From Paramicrobacterium chengjingii (GTDB lineage: Bacteria > Actinomycetota > Actinomycetes > Actinomycetales > Microbacteriaceae), in contig NZ_CP061169.1 in the NCBI RefSeq assembly GCF_011751765.2, positions 2,418,001-2,482,000 on the forward strand: a DNA stretch of 64,000 bases, in the 5' to 3' direction. The notes beneath the pieces are model-generated. The model worked only from the letters and a program-made list of their open reading frames with translations. It was not told the origin of the DNA and made no database searches. Shown one piece after another: positions 1 through 8,212 of the stretch (the stretch's first letter is position 1; the number at the start of each line of letters is the position of its first letter). The translations under genes were made by a program, and so were the position numbers.

Positions 1-1
1 G

Positions 2-790
2 GGGGTCCTTGCCGTGCGCGCCCCGATCGAGGTCGTGCAGAGCCTGCACAACGCCGCACGATTGACAGCCCGTGCGTTGAAAGCGGCCGGTGACGATCGA
101 ACACTGGCGCAGATCGAAACCGACACGATTATCGACGCCCTCATGATCGGGTTCACGAACGATTCCGACCAGAAGTTCGGCGGAGCACCCGGCGTGGGAG
201 CATCCGGTGTTGGTGCTGACCGGCTCGGTGGCATCCGTCCGACCGTGTATGTCACCGTCCCCGTGATGACACTGCTCGGGCACTCGGATGAGCCAGGCCA
301 GCTGGACGGGTACGGGCCCATCGACCCCGACGTGGCACGAGAACTCGCCGCACGGGCGCCGAGCTTCACCCGGCTACTCACACACCCCGAGACCGGGGCC
401 GTGCTCTCCGTCGGTCGCGACAGCTACACCGTACCCGCAGACCTGAAACGAGCCGTGCAGCTCCGAGACGAAACCTGCATCGGCATCGGCTGCGACCGAC
501 CCGCCACGACGTGTGACCTGGATCATCGGGAGGAATGGCAGCACGGCGGACAAACCAGCCTCACCAACCTGCAAGCAGCATGCGAACAACACCACATGAT
601 CCGACACAACACCACATGGACAGTCACCGTGACCGACGACAACGACATCATCTGGATCTCACCATTAGGACGAACCTGCCGAGTACCCCGGACATCAAAT
701 GTGCAATTCGCCGCCGGAACGGCAACCACCAAACACGATGACACGGCGAACGATGAACGAAAGGAACTGCCCAACACTCCGCCCTTCTGA
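2..790 (+). CDS. DUF222/HNH endonuclease domain protein, 5'-truncated by window edge
   Basis: The reading frame is open to the left edge, so only the C-terminal part of the protein is visible; a GTG at 14 is probably an internal codon. About two thirds along is an HNH nuclease motif: a CDRP segment, then DLDH, an EEWQHGG segment, TNLQAACEQHH and a final W. Proteins with an N-terminal DUF222 and a C-terminal HNH domain are typically 400-500 residues and occur in many copies in Actinobacteria. The role is unproven, although a mobile or homing-type nuclease origin is often suggested. The tail after the HNH motif is short and polar. Confidence 0.85.
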   Translation, partial: GVLAVRAPIEVVQSLHNAARLTARALKAAGDDRTLAQIETDTIIDALMIGFTNDSDQKFGGAPGVGASGVGADRLGGIRPTVYVTVPVMTLLGHSDEPGQLDGYGPIDPDVARELAARAPSFTRLLTHPETGAVLSVGRDSYTVPADLKRAVQLRDETCIGIGCDRPATTCDLDHREEWQHGGQTSLTNLQAACEQHHMIRHNTTWTVTVTDDNDIIWISPLGRTCRVPRTSNVQFAAGTATTKHDDTANDERKELPNTPPF

Positions 791-936
791 TGCTGCCGGG
801 ATTGCGGAATGTGGAACTGCATACCCCCAGTTCACGTGGTATTTCAGCGCAATCTCTTTCCGAGACTCGAAGCCATGCTTATGGTTACCGGACACGGCGA
901 GGAGCCGTGGTCGATGATTCATGAGGGGAATCAGAA
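791..936. other. Leader region of the surface-protein locus
   Basis: This gap separates the HNH gene from the secreted-protein locus. An imperfect hairpin has arms at 811-819 (GTGGAACTG) and 828-835 (CAGTTCAC) and could terminate the upstream transcript, although no T-run follows. A GAGGGG Shine-Dalgarno at 923-928 precedes the ATG at 937. No promoter is convincing. Confidence 0.35.
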
Positions 937-1512
937 ATGTCACAGTCAACAGAGGCGACCGGCACAGGCAAACGCCGTTTCACCAAGGTCAGGGCGATCC
1001 TCGCCGGCGGTCTCGTTCTCGGCGTCGGAGCGGCCATCACACTTGCCGCGTGGAACGACTCTGAGGTCGCAACCGGAACGTTCGCCGCGGGCAACTTCGG
1101 CATCGAGGGATCGACCAACGGCACTGAGTTTTCCGAGCATGAAGACGAGGCCAACGCCGCGACGCTCGAATTCGAGGTGGGTGCAGATTCGCTCTCGCCC
1201 GATGACAGCGTGTACGAGGGCTTCGCTGTGCGGCTCATCAGCACATCTGATTACGCAGCCGACGTCACTGTGACGCAAGACACCTCCAGTGCTCTCGTCG
1301 GCACCACAGCAAGCTACGTCTATACAGACTCGACCACATGCGATGCGACAACGTTTGCCGCTGGAGCCGACGACGGAGCTGCCTTCTCGCTGACGGCGTT
1401 GAACACGCCTGTCTTCGTCTGCTTCCAGGTCAGCGCCGATGACACTCTCGTGCAGGGCGCCACCGGAAGCATCACCTGGACGTTCGACGCCGTGTCGACG
1501 ACCGAACTCTAA
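937..1512 (+). CDS. SipW-dependent-type signal peptide protein (TasA/camelysin-like)
   Basis: The 191-residue protein has a basic N-terminus (GKRRFTKVRA), a hydrophobic segment at about residues 20-40 and then AAWNDSE followed by TFAAGNFGIEGS. That layout is typical of SipW-dependent secreted proteins such as TasA and camelysin. The remainder is a threonine- and serine-rich, probably beta-sandwich extracellular domain with two cysteines that could form a disulfide. A GAGGGG ribosome site lies 8 bases before the ATG. It is the first of three related secreted proteins clustered with a signal peptidase, so it is probably a substrate of that enzyme and possibly a surface-fibre subunit. The fibre role is inferred from family and context only. 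Confidence 0.8.
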   Translation: MSQSTEATGTGKRRFTKVRAILAGGLVLGVGAAITLAAWNDSEVATGTFAAGNFGIEGSTNGTEFSEHEDEANAATLEFEVGADSLSPDDSVYEGFAVRLISTSDYAADVTVTQDTSSALVGTTASYVYTDSTTCDATTFAAGADDGAAFSLTALNTPVFVCFQVSADDTLVQGATGSITWTFDAVSTTEL

Positions 1513-1522
1513 GAGGTTGCAT

Positions 1523-2149
1523 ATGGGTCGCCACAGCGCGACATCCGTCGCCTCCGCCTCTGAGCCGCGCAGGCGCCCGGCGAGTTGGTTCACGAAACTT
1601 CGTGCCGTGCTCGCCGGAGCGCTCGTGCTGGGCGTCGGCGCCGCCGTCACCGTAGCGGCGTGGAATGATTCCGAGTTCGCGCAGGGAACATTCTCTGCGA
1701 GCACCTTCGGAATTGTCGGTGCGACGAACGGCGTGGACTTCTCGGAGCATCCGGATGCCGCAAGCGCAGCCGCGCTCACGTTTACTGCACCGTTCGACGC
1801 AATGTCTCCGGGATCAACCGCGTATGCCGCGTATTCAGTACAGACAACAGCCGATTCGACAGTCGGCGGCACTGTAGCGCTGTCCGCCGCATCCGGAAAT
1901 TCGACCGGGCTCGGCCAATGGCTCACCTACAGCGTGAGGACGATCGCGGGTGCTGACTGCAACGCGACGACATTCGCTGGCGGCGATTCCGTAGCCACAG
2001 ACGGCACGGCGGCGCGCACACTGTCATCGGGCGGGAGCGATCAGGTGAATTACTGCTTCGCCATCACGCTGCCGGTCGGCACGCCGAACGAGGCTCAAGG
2101 AACGTCCGTCGACGCCAGCTGGACCGTCACTGCAACATCATCGTCATAA
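1523..2149 (+). CDS. SipW-dependent-type signal peptide protein, paralogue of the preceding gene
   Basis: The 208-residue protein is a paralogue of the gene just upstream. It shares the KLRAVLAGALVLGVGAAVT transmembrane segment, the AAWNDSEFAQGTFSASTFG cleavage region and a beta-rich secreted domain. The frame is open further upstream, but the ATG at 1523 is chosen because AGAGG lies just before it and the basic signal-peptide start follows. The intergenic gap is only 10 bases, so the two genes are co-transcribed. The second half contains two cysteines (ADCNATTF and NYCFAI) at positions matching those of the first paralogue. The likely role is secreted or fibre-forming surface protein processed by the adjacent peptidase. 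Confidence 0.8.
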   Translation: MGRHSATSVASASEPRRRPASWFTKLRAVLAGALVLGVGAAVTVAAWNDSEFAQGTFSASTFGIVGATNGVDFSEHPDAASAAALTFTAPFDAMSPGSTAYAAYSVQTTADSTVGGTVALSAASGNSTGLGQWLTYSVRTIAGADCNATTFAGGDSVATDGTAARTLSSGGSDQVNYCFAITLPVGTPNEAQGTSVDASWTVTATSSS

Positions 2150-2202
2150 CTGGGGGAATCATCGCAGTAACGAAGCGACGTGTCAGCAGCATCCTGGGCG
2201 GG

Positions 2203-3363
2203 ATGCTGCTGAACGTCGCTGCCATCGCCGGATTGGTGTGCATTGTTCTCGTCGTACTGAGCATGGTGTTCCACATCTCACTCATCATGTTCAAGACCGG
2301 CTCGATGTCACCGACGATTCCTCAAGGATCAGTGGCCGTGGTGAAAGAGATCCCGGCTTCCGAAATCTCGGTAGGTGACGTCGTCACCGTGGATCGGGAG
2401 GGGCAGTTGCCCATCACTCACCGCGTCATCTCGGTGGAGGGCTCGGGGACAGAGCGCTCGATCACCATGCAGGGCGATGCGAACGACTACCCTGACCCCG
2501 CTCCCTATGAGGTCACGCACGTGCGCACCGTGCTGTGGTCTGTTCCCGCGATCGCGAACGTGATCGTCTGGATGTCGAACCCGTTCGTGCTCGGCGGGCT
2601 CACCATCGGAGCATCCATTCTGGTCACCTGGGCGTTCTGGCCCCGACGCGGCACCAGTGCGAAGCGCCGAAGGCAGACGGAACAACGAGAAGACTCTGAA
2701 CAGCAAGGTCGCTCTGAGCATCGGGAACGTTCCGGGCGTCATGCCCGCACAACGACTTTGGTGGCAACCACGATTCTTGTGGGTGGACTCGCTCTCGCCG
2801 TTGCCCCGACTTCCGCCGCCCACGCCGCAGATAACACGGTGACCGGGGACTACATCTCGATCACGACAGTCGGCGACGATCAGGCAATGACGTCGCTGTC
2901 GCCCGGAGTGCCTGTTGACTGGCAAGTCGGAGTAACAATCGACAGCCCGACGGCGGGAGAAGCCGTCATTGATCTCACGTCGCGCGGCGACCTCGATCTC
3001 GACGTGTCAATACGCGCGTGCACCGTGAAATGGGTGGGCAAAACCTGCCCCGGTGACGAGTCGAGTGTCGCAGATGTGGCGTCGTTGACGGGCGACCAGA
3101 AGAACATTGAACTTCTGGCCATGCCAACGGCGGAGCAGCGCTGGCTGCTGTTCACTGTGTCGTTGCCTGGTGACAGTCACGGCAGCATGGTTGCTGACGT
3201 TCGTGTGACCGCGAATGGTGAGTCAGTCAGTGACAGCTCGGAAGCCTCGACGCTCCCCCGAACCGGTACAGACCTGTGGCTGCCGCTCGGCCTCGCCATC
3301 GGCGCGATCGTTCTCGGCCTTCTCATTGCAGGCATCGCCGCTCGGTCTCGGAGAAAGTCGTGA
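2203..3363 (+). CDS. SipW-type signal peptidase I fused to an LPRTG-anchored secreted domain
   Basis: Residues 5-30 form a membrane segment. Ser34 lies in the GSMSPT box, His73 in ITHRV and the GDAN box is at 91-94, which together mark an ER/SipW-type Ser-His signal peptidase. A second membrane segment (about 127-146) is followed by a very basic cytoplasmic linker (147-185). A third hydrophobic stretch (186-201) ends in AHA-AD, which looks like a signal peptide with a cleavage site near 208. A beta-rich domain follows, and the protein ends with LPRTG (351-355), a membrane span and RSRRKS, a sortase sorting signal. SipW-like peptidases are usually under 200 residues, so half of this protein is extra. 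No internal start or frameshift separates the halves. The true start may be upstream: a GGGGGA ribosome site at 2152-2157 is too far from the ATG at 2203, and the frame is open from there without a canonical start codon. Confidence 0.85.
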   Translation: MLLNVAAIAGLVCIVLVVLSMVFHISLIMFKTGSMSPTIPQGSVAVVKEIPASEISVGDVVTVDREGQLPITHRVISVEGSGTERSITMQGDANDYPDPAPYEVTHVRTVLWSVPAIANVIVWMSNPFVLGGLTIGASILVTWAFWPRRGTSAKRRRQTEQREDSEQQGRSEHRERSGRHARTTTLVATTILVGGLALAVAPTSAAHAADNTVTGDYISITTVGDDQAMTSLSPGVPVDWQVGVTIDSPTAGEAVIDLTSRGDLDLDVSIRACTVKWVGKTCPGDESSVADVASLTGDQKNIELLAMPTAEQRWLLFTVSLPGDSHGSMVADVRVTANGESVSDSSEASTLPRTGTDLWLPLGLAIGAIVLGLLIAGIAARSRRKS

Positions 3364-3908
3364 GCGGCCGTCACGCGCCGCCCCGCGCCGGCCACCTCGG
3401 TCGTGGCAAGGTCCTGGCGCTCCTCAGTGCAATTCTCGTGGCGCTGACGTTGCTGATGCCCGCGCCGGAACAAACCGAAGCATCGTGGACCGATGGCGAA
3501 TTAGCTGGCGCGACGCTCGTTGCAACGACTGTGCCAGCCCCTCACATCACCTCCTGTACGGCGTCGAATGTACTGCTGCTCGGGCCACGGATTATCTTGA
3601 CCTGGACTGTGCCAAACAATGCGTATGCCGGGTCAGATATCGAGGTTTACGGCAACAAAGATGTTGCTGGGCTCCTCAACGGGATCGGGTTGCTTTCAGG
3701 CGCGAGCACGACCGGGCCAAGCAATGGCGTCTATACGACGACGTATTCCGGAGGACTCCTCGGTTCACTATTGGGGTCGAGTGCGTTCTACGTGGGCATG
3801 GAGGGTGTCGCCCCGGCCAGCGGGTGGAAGTCCAAACTCTCCTACGTCACGGCGACTATTCCCGCTTTGCTCGGGTCCGGGACATGCTCCGTCACTGTGA
3901 ACGGCTGA
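3360..3908 (+). CDS. Secreted protein of the SipW locus
   Basis: The 182-residue product starts at a GTG that overlaps the stop of the signal peptidase gene (GTGA), with GGAGAAAG just upstream, so the two are translationally coupled. The frame extends further upstream but that part lies inside the peptidase gene. A hydrophobic segment (about residues 18-36) is followed by EASWTDGELAGATLVATT, which matches the SipW-dependent cleavage context of the two upstream proteins. The domain after it has two cysteines (TSCTAS and GTCSVT) and resembles a short fibronectin-like or carbohydrate-binding fold, but I cannot assign a family. It is probably the third substrate of the locus. Confidence 0.7.
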   Translation: MSGRHAPPRAGHLGRGKVLALLSAILVALTLLMPAPEQTEASWTDGELAGATLVATTVPAPHITSCTASNVLLLGPRIILTWTVPNNAYAGSDIEVYGNKDVAGLLNGIGLLSGASTTGPSNGVYTTTYSGGLLGSLLGSSAFYVGMEGVAPASGWKSKLSYVTATIPALLGSGTCSVTVNG

Positions 3909-4016
3909 TTGGTGCGATTCTCGTGCCTGACTCGGGGAAGGCAAAGTGCGTCGTTAAGGCCAACGCTCGGGAAGCCACCGCGATAGGCCCAGAAGTCAGA
4001 CGAGTAATCTGAAAGC

Positions 4017-4487
4017 ATGGTCGCAACCCCCGAAAGCAGAGCCAGCGTGCTCGGCCGCATCGCCGACCAGATTCTGCACAACAACCCACACGGCAGACGT
4101 CTCGTCGCCGTCGAGGGAGTGACAGCTAACGCAGCATCCGCATTCGCCGACGACCTCGCACAGGTACTTCGTGATCGCAATGAGTCGGTAGTTCGACGTT
4201 CGATCGGCTCCGTCGACGAAGAGACTCTTCGTTCAGAGATCGTAGATCCGTTTCGCTCCGGCACTCTCAAGGGAACCGACAACGACACGCTTCTACTCGT
4301 CGACGGCGAACGCCTACTCAACAACACAGTGATCGGTGTCTGGCATTACACGGTGTGGACGTTCCAGGGTGATCAGCTCCCCCACGGCAAAGCGAACTTC
4401 AACGTCGACCTCAGTGACAACGAGTTTCCCCGCGACCACTACTACGATCTCTGCAAACTGCCGCCCACGTTCGGCGAGCACGGCTGA
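4017..4487 (+). CDS. Uridine-kinase-like protein with degenerate P-loop
   Basis: The 156-residue protein resembles the small uridine kinase/P-loop NTPases common in Actinobacteria. RRLVAVEGVTANAASAFADD at about residues 27-46 sits where family members have GxxGSGKT followed by FA-DELA. The glycines, lysine and threonine of the Walker A motif are missing, while the later LLLVDGERLLN strand (Walker-B-like) and the C-terminal FPRDHYYD motif remain. It is therefore probably catalytically inactive or altered. It is transcribed towards ackA, with only 12 bases between the two stop codons, and stands as a single gene. Confidence 0.6.
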   Translation: MVATPESRASVLGRIADQILHNNPHGRRLVAVEGVTANAASAFADDLAQVLRDRNESVVRRSIGSVDEETLRSEIVDPFRSGTLKGTDNDTLLLVDGERLLNNTVIGVWHYTVWTFQGDQLPHGKANFNVDLSDNEFPRDHYYDLCKLPPTFGEHG

Positions 4488-4499
4488 GCCACATCGAAC

Positions 4500-5699
4500 T
4501 CACACAGCCGAAAGAGTCTGGCGAGCGATCTCGAGCTCTTCGTTCGTCGGCACAACGAGAACGGTGACGGTCGAGTCATCGGCAGAGATCACCCGGATGC
4601 CGCGTGAACGCCGCTCGTTGCGAGCAGCATCCATCTTCACGCCAAAGTTCTCAAGACCCGCGAGCGTCTCGGCCCGCACCTGGGCACTGTTCTCACCGAT
4701 GCCCGCCGTAAAGGCGATCGTGTCGACGCGGCCGAGCTGAAAGACGTAGCCGCCGAGGTACTGCTTGAGGCGATGCACATACACGTCAAGCGCTGTCCGC
4801 GCCGCCTCATTGCCGGCGTTCGCCTGCTCGGTGAGATCGCGCATGTCTTGCAGACCCGACAGACCGTAGATTCCGCTCTTGGTATTGAACAGCTCATCGA
4901 GCTCCGCAACACCCATGTCGGCACGCCGGTGCAGGTGGAATACGACGGCAGGGTCGATGTCACCCGTGCGCGTTCCCATCACCAGACCCTCCAGCGGAGT
5001 GAGCCCCATCGACGTGTCAATAGACTCGCCGCCACGCACCGCGGTCATCGATGCACCGTTGCCGAGGTGCAGCACAATCTGGTTGAGGGCGGCATTGTCG
5101 CGATCGAGAAACCTCGCTGCCTCCTCTGAGACGAACTTGTGACTCGTGCCATGAAAACCGTACTTGCGCACACGGTGGCGTTTCGCCGTATCGGCATCGA
5201 GCGCATACGTGAATGCCTCGGGTGGCAGCGTCTGGTGAAACGCCGTATCGAAGACGGCGACATGCGGCACGTCGCCAAATGTCTGCTGCGCCGCCGTGAT
5301 GCCCTCGACGTTCGCCGGATTATGCAGCGGCGCCAGCTCCGAGAGATCTTGGATGTTGATCTTCACCAGGTTGGTGATAACGGTGGGCTCGAAGAAGCGC
5401 GCTCCCCCGTGCACGACGCGGTGTCCGATGGCGACCGGCGGATGCTGCGCCAGCGACGGTCCGTGGTCGGCAAAGGCATCGAGCATCGCTGTGAACCCAG
5501 CAGTGTGATCGGGAATCTGCGTCGTTTGCTCGAAAGACTCGGCAGCGCCGTCGTCGTCGATGACGTCGTGCACGATGTGCGATTCGTCAGCCCCGATGCT
5601 CTCGACAAGCCCGCGCGCGAGCGTGGTCTCAGCATCCATCTCGATCAGCTGGTACTTGAACGATGACGAGCCGGAATTGATGACCAGAACGGCGGTCAT
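4500..5699 (-). CDS. ackA: Acetate kinase
   Basis: The enzyme transfers phosphate between acetyl phosphate and ADP to make acetate and ATP in the cytoplasm. At 399 residues it has the usual family length. The ASKHA-kinase signatures are all present: VINSGSSSFKYQLIE at the N-terminus, GHRVVHGG, FDTAFH, KYGFHGTSH, HLGNGASMTA, MGTRTGDIDP and FTAGIGENSAQVR. Its ATG overlaps the pta stop codon (ATGA), so the two genes form the classical pta-ackA operon, here with pta first. The pathway excretes acetate during overflow or anaerobic growth, which fits the nitrate-respiration genes in the same window. Confidence 0.97.
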   Translation of the reverse strand: MTAVLVINSGSSSFKYQLIEMDAETTLARGLVESIGADESHIVHDVIDDDGAAESFEQTTQIPDHTAGFTAMLDAFADHGPSLAQHPPVAIGHRVVHGGARFFEPTVITNLVKINIQDLSELAPLHNPANVEGITAAQQTFGDVPHVAVFDTAFHQTLPPEAFTYALDADTAKRHRVRKYGFHGTSHKFVSEEAARFLDRDNAALNQIVLHLGNGASMTAVRGGESIDTSMGLTPLEGLVMGTRTGDIDPAVVFHLHRRADMGVAELDELFNTKSGIYGLSGLQDMRDLTEQANAGNEAARTALDVYVHRLKQYLGGYVFQLGRVDTIAFTAGIGENSAQVRAETLAGLENFGVKMDAARNERRSRGIRVISADDSTVTVLVVPTNEELEIARQTLSAV

Positions 5700-7807
5700 G
5701 AGGATGCCGCCTGAATCGCCGTGATCGCTACGGTGTTGACGATGTCTTGCACGAGTGCTCCTCGAGAAAGATCGTTGATGGGCTTGTTGAGACCCTGCAG
5801 AACCGGGCCGATCGCCACGGCACCGGCAGATCGCTGAACCGCCTTGTACGTGTTGTTACCGGTGTTGAGGTCGGGAAAGATGAACACCGTGGCACGCCCG
5901 GCGACGTCGGACTGCGGCAGCTTTGTTGCCGCCACCGCTGCGTCGGCCGCGGCATCGTATTGAATCGGCCCCTCCACCAGAATCTCAGGCATGCGCTCAC
6001 GCACGAGGGCCGTCGCCTGGCGCACCTTGTCGACATCGGCGCCCGTGCCCGACTCTCCTGTCGAATACGAGAGCATGGCGACGCGCGGCTCGACTCCGAA
6101 TCGCTTGGCCGTCACCGTCGATGAGATCGCGATGTCGCAGAGCTGATCCGCTGTCGGGTCGGGAATGACGGCGCAGTCTCCGTAGACGAGCACGCGATCT
6201 TCGAGAGCCATGAGGAACACACTCGACACGACAGAGGTGCCTGGCTTCGTTTTGATGATCTCGAAGCCGGGGCGGATCGTGTGCGCCGTTGTGTGAGCCG
6301 CACCCGAGACCATACCGTCGGCAAGTCCCATGTGCACCATCATGGTGCCGAAGTACGACACGTCGGTAACAACCTCGCGCGCCTGCTCGAGCGTCACGCC
6401 CTTGTGCTCGCGCAGACGGTGGTACTCCTGCGCAAACTTCATGCTGAGCACCGGATCGTGCGGCGACAGCACCTCGGCCGCCGAGATGTCGAGGCCCAGC
6501 TCGATGGCCCGCGACATCACCTCGAACTTCTCGCCGAGAATCGTCAACTGCGCAACTTCACGTGCTAGCAGCGTGTGGGCGGCTCGCAGCACGCGGTCTT
6601 CGTCACCCTCGGGCAGAACGATGTGGCGTGGCCGGCGCCGAGCCTGGTCGAGCAGGCTGAACTCGAACATCAGCGGCGTGACCACATCGGTCTTTGCGAC
6701 GTCGAGCAGGCTCACCAGCGTCTCTTTGTCCACGTGCTTCTCGAAGAGTGAGAGCGCCGAATCGAACTTGCGCTGCGACTCCGCGGCGAGCCGGCCACGC
6801 GTGTGGGTAATGCGCATGACCGTGTCATACGTTCCCCACTCCGTGGCGATGATCGGCAGCTTCACCGTGAGACCCTCAATGAGCTTGTTGATCGACTCGG
6901 GCAGTTCGAAACCACCATTGAGCACGACTCCCGAGATCGAGGGGAACGCCGCAGACTGCTGCGACAGCAGCACAGCAAGCAGAGTCTCCGTGCGGTCACC
7001 CGCAACAACGACGACGGCTCCTTCCGTGAGGCGCGGCAGCACATTCTCCATGCTCATACCGGCGATCACGACGCCGAGAGCCTCGCGGGTGAGCAACTCT
7101 TCTTCGCCCTTGATGAGCGTGCCGGCGACAGCATCCTTGATGAGCCCGATTGTGGGAGCGACGAGATAGGGCTCCTCAGGAATCGCCCACACCGGGGCGC
7201 CTCCCGTCACTTCACCGATAGCCCGCGTGATTTCGTCGAGATGGTCGGGATCGGAGCGGTTGGCGACGATCGCGAGCAGAGTGGCGAACGCGTCGTTCAG
7301 TTCAACGAGGGCAAGGTCGGCGATCTGGCGCATCTCGCTGGCCGTGCGACCCTCGGCCAAGCCGAGACGTTCGCCATGCCCCTGCCCCTCGCGGCCGCCG
7401 AGCACCAGCAGAACGGGAGCGCCGAGGTTTGCGGCAATACGCGCGTTGTAACCGAGCTCGGTGGGGCTGCCGACGTCGGTGAAGTCGCTTCCCACGATCA
7501 CGACAGCGTCGCATTTCTCTTCGACTGCCTTGTAACGGCTCACGATCGTCGAGAGGGCGGCCTCGGGGTCTGCGTGCACGTCGTCGTACGTGACGCCAAT
7601 GCACTCGTCGTAGCCGAGGTCAACGCCGTCGTGGCCGAGCAACAGCTCAAGCACATAGTCGCGCTTGTCGGTTGAGCGCGCGATTGGGCGAAAGACGCCC
7701 ACGCGTTTCACCTGGTGCGTCAGGGTGTCCAGTGCGCCCAGAGCGACTGTCGACTTGCCCGAGTACCCTTCGGCTGACGTGATGTAGATCGAACGAGACA
7801 CCCTCAC
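5696..7807 (-). CDS. pta: Phosphate acetyltransferase (long, DRTGG-containing type)
   Basis: The enzyme converts acetyl-CoA and phosphate to acetyl phosphate and CoA, the substrate of the adjacent acetate kinase. At 703 residues it is the long form, like the E. coli enzyme. An N-terminal CobQ-like P-loop domain starts at ITSAEGYSGKSTVALGAL, a DRTGG-type regulatory domain lies in the middle, and the C-terminal catalytic domain carries VLPEGDEDRVL, GAAHTTAHTIRPGF, YGDCAVIPDPTADQL and SYSTGESGTGADVDKV. It is the first gene of the pta-ackA pair and is transcribed away from the toxin gene. The promoter must lie in the 54-base gap shared with that gene. Confidence 0.97.
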   Translation of the reverse strand: MRVSRSIYITSAEGYSGKSTVALGALDTLTHQVKRVGVFRPIARSTDKRDYVLELLLGHDGVDLGYDECIGVTYDDVHADPEAALSTIVSRYKAVEEKCDAVVIVGSDFTDVGSPTELGYNARIAANLGAPVLLVLGGREGQGHGERLGLAEGRTASEMRQIADLALVELNDAFATLLAIVANRSDPDHLDEITRAIGEVTGGAPVWAIPEEPYLVAPTIGLIKDAVAGTLIKGEEELLTREALGVVIAGMSMENVLPRLTEGAVVVVAGDRTETLLAVLLSQQSAAFPSISGVVLNGGFELPESINKLIEGLTVKLPIIATEWGTYDTVMRITHTRGRLAAESQRKFDSALSLFEKHVDKETLVSLLDVAKTDVVTPLMFEFSLLDQARRRPRHIVLPEGDEDRVLRAAHTLLAREVAQLTILGEKFEVMSRAIELGLDISAAEVLSPHDPVLSMKFAQEYHRLREHKGVTLEQAREVVTDVSYFGTMMVHMGLADGMVSGAAHTTAHTIRPGFEIIKTKPGTSVVSSVFLMALEDRVLVYGDCAVIPDPTADQLCDIAISSTVTAKRFGVEPRVAMLSYSTGESGTGADVDKVRQATALVRERMPEILVEGPIQYDAAADAAVAATKLPQSDVAGRATVFIFPDLNTGNNTYKAVQRSAGAVAIGPVLQGLNKPINDLSRGALVQDIVNTVAITAIQAASS

Positions 7808-7843
7808 TCCTCACGTACCGTGGTCTCCCTTAAACCTACACGC

Positions 7844-7860
7844 TTCTACCGTCTGTAGAA
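7844..7860. promoter_or_regulatory. Palindrome TTCTAC-N5-GTAGAA in front of the toxin gene
   Basis: Perfect 6-base arms at 7844-7849 and 7855-7860 flank CGTCT. The palindrome ends one base before the toxin ATG and lies in the gap shared with pta. Toxin-antitoxin complexes usually bind such a site to repress their own operon, so this is the best operator candidate. It could also act on pta. Confidence 0.45.
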
Positions 7861-7861
7861 C

Positions 7862-8212
7862 ATGGTGGATGCTCAGGCTCCGACCATTGAGCTGTATGAC
7901 GATACGTATTACGAAATCCCTATGGCTCTCGACGCGGATTGGAGACATCGCGGGAACTACATAATGACGCGCCACGGCGTGGCTCCCGAAGAAGCAAACG
8001 ACGCGCCCGCAGACCCGGACGCAATAACTTTCACTCCGGATCCAGCAAGCGTCAGCGGCAGAAGCGTCCGAGTCATTGGCCGCGCCACGTCCACCAGTCG
8101 GCTTCTCACCGTCATCGTGCTCGACGACGGTGGCGTCCGACATGGGGTGAATTCTTGGCCCGCGAACTCCACAGACAAACGCCGATACCTCACAGGAGGC
8201 GACACACCATGA
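7862..8212 (+). CDS. BrnT-like type II toxin
   Basis: The 116-residue protein follows the BrnT ribonuclease layout. RHGVAPEEA corresponds to the family's KHGVsfEEA helix, DPDAITF to the DP-al strand, GRSVRVIGRATSTSRLLTVI to the central sheet (hiriiGrs..gRlL.vv), and NSWPANSTDKRRYL to the C-terminal SARkAtrrErrrY segment. About 20 residues at the N-terminus are extra. A start at the ATG at 7922 is possible, but neither start has a clear Shine-Dalgarno. The stop overlaps the antitoxin start (ATGA). The toxin frame is intact whereas the antitoxin frame is interrupted. The assignment rests on motif pattern only. Confidence 0.6.
   Translation: MVDAQAPTIELYDDTYYEIPMALDADWRHRGNYIMTRHGVAPEEANDAPADPDAITFTPDPASVSGRSVRVIGRATSTSRLLTVIVLDDGGVRHGVNSWPANSTDKRRYLTGGDTP

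Noticed and set aside
946..1926. Long minus-strand open frame of 326 codons across the SipW-type genes
   Set aside because: It is the shadow of two real secreted-protein genes. The plus strand has ribosome sites, signal peptides and paralogy, whereas this frame has none.
6330..7675. Plus-strand open frames opposite pta
   Set aside because: They are arginine- and serine-rich antisense frames without family features.
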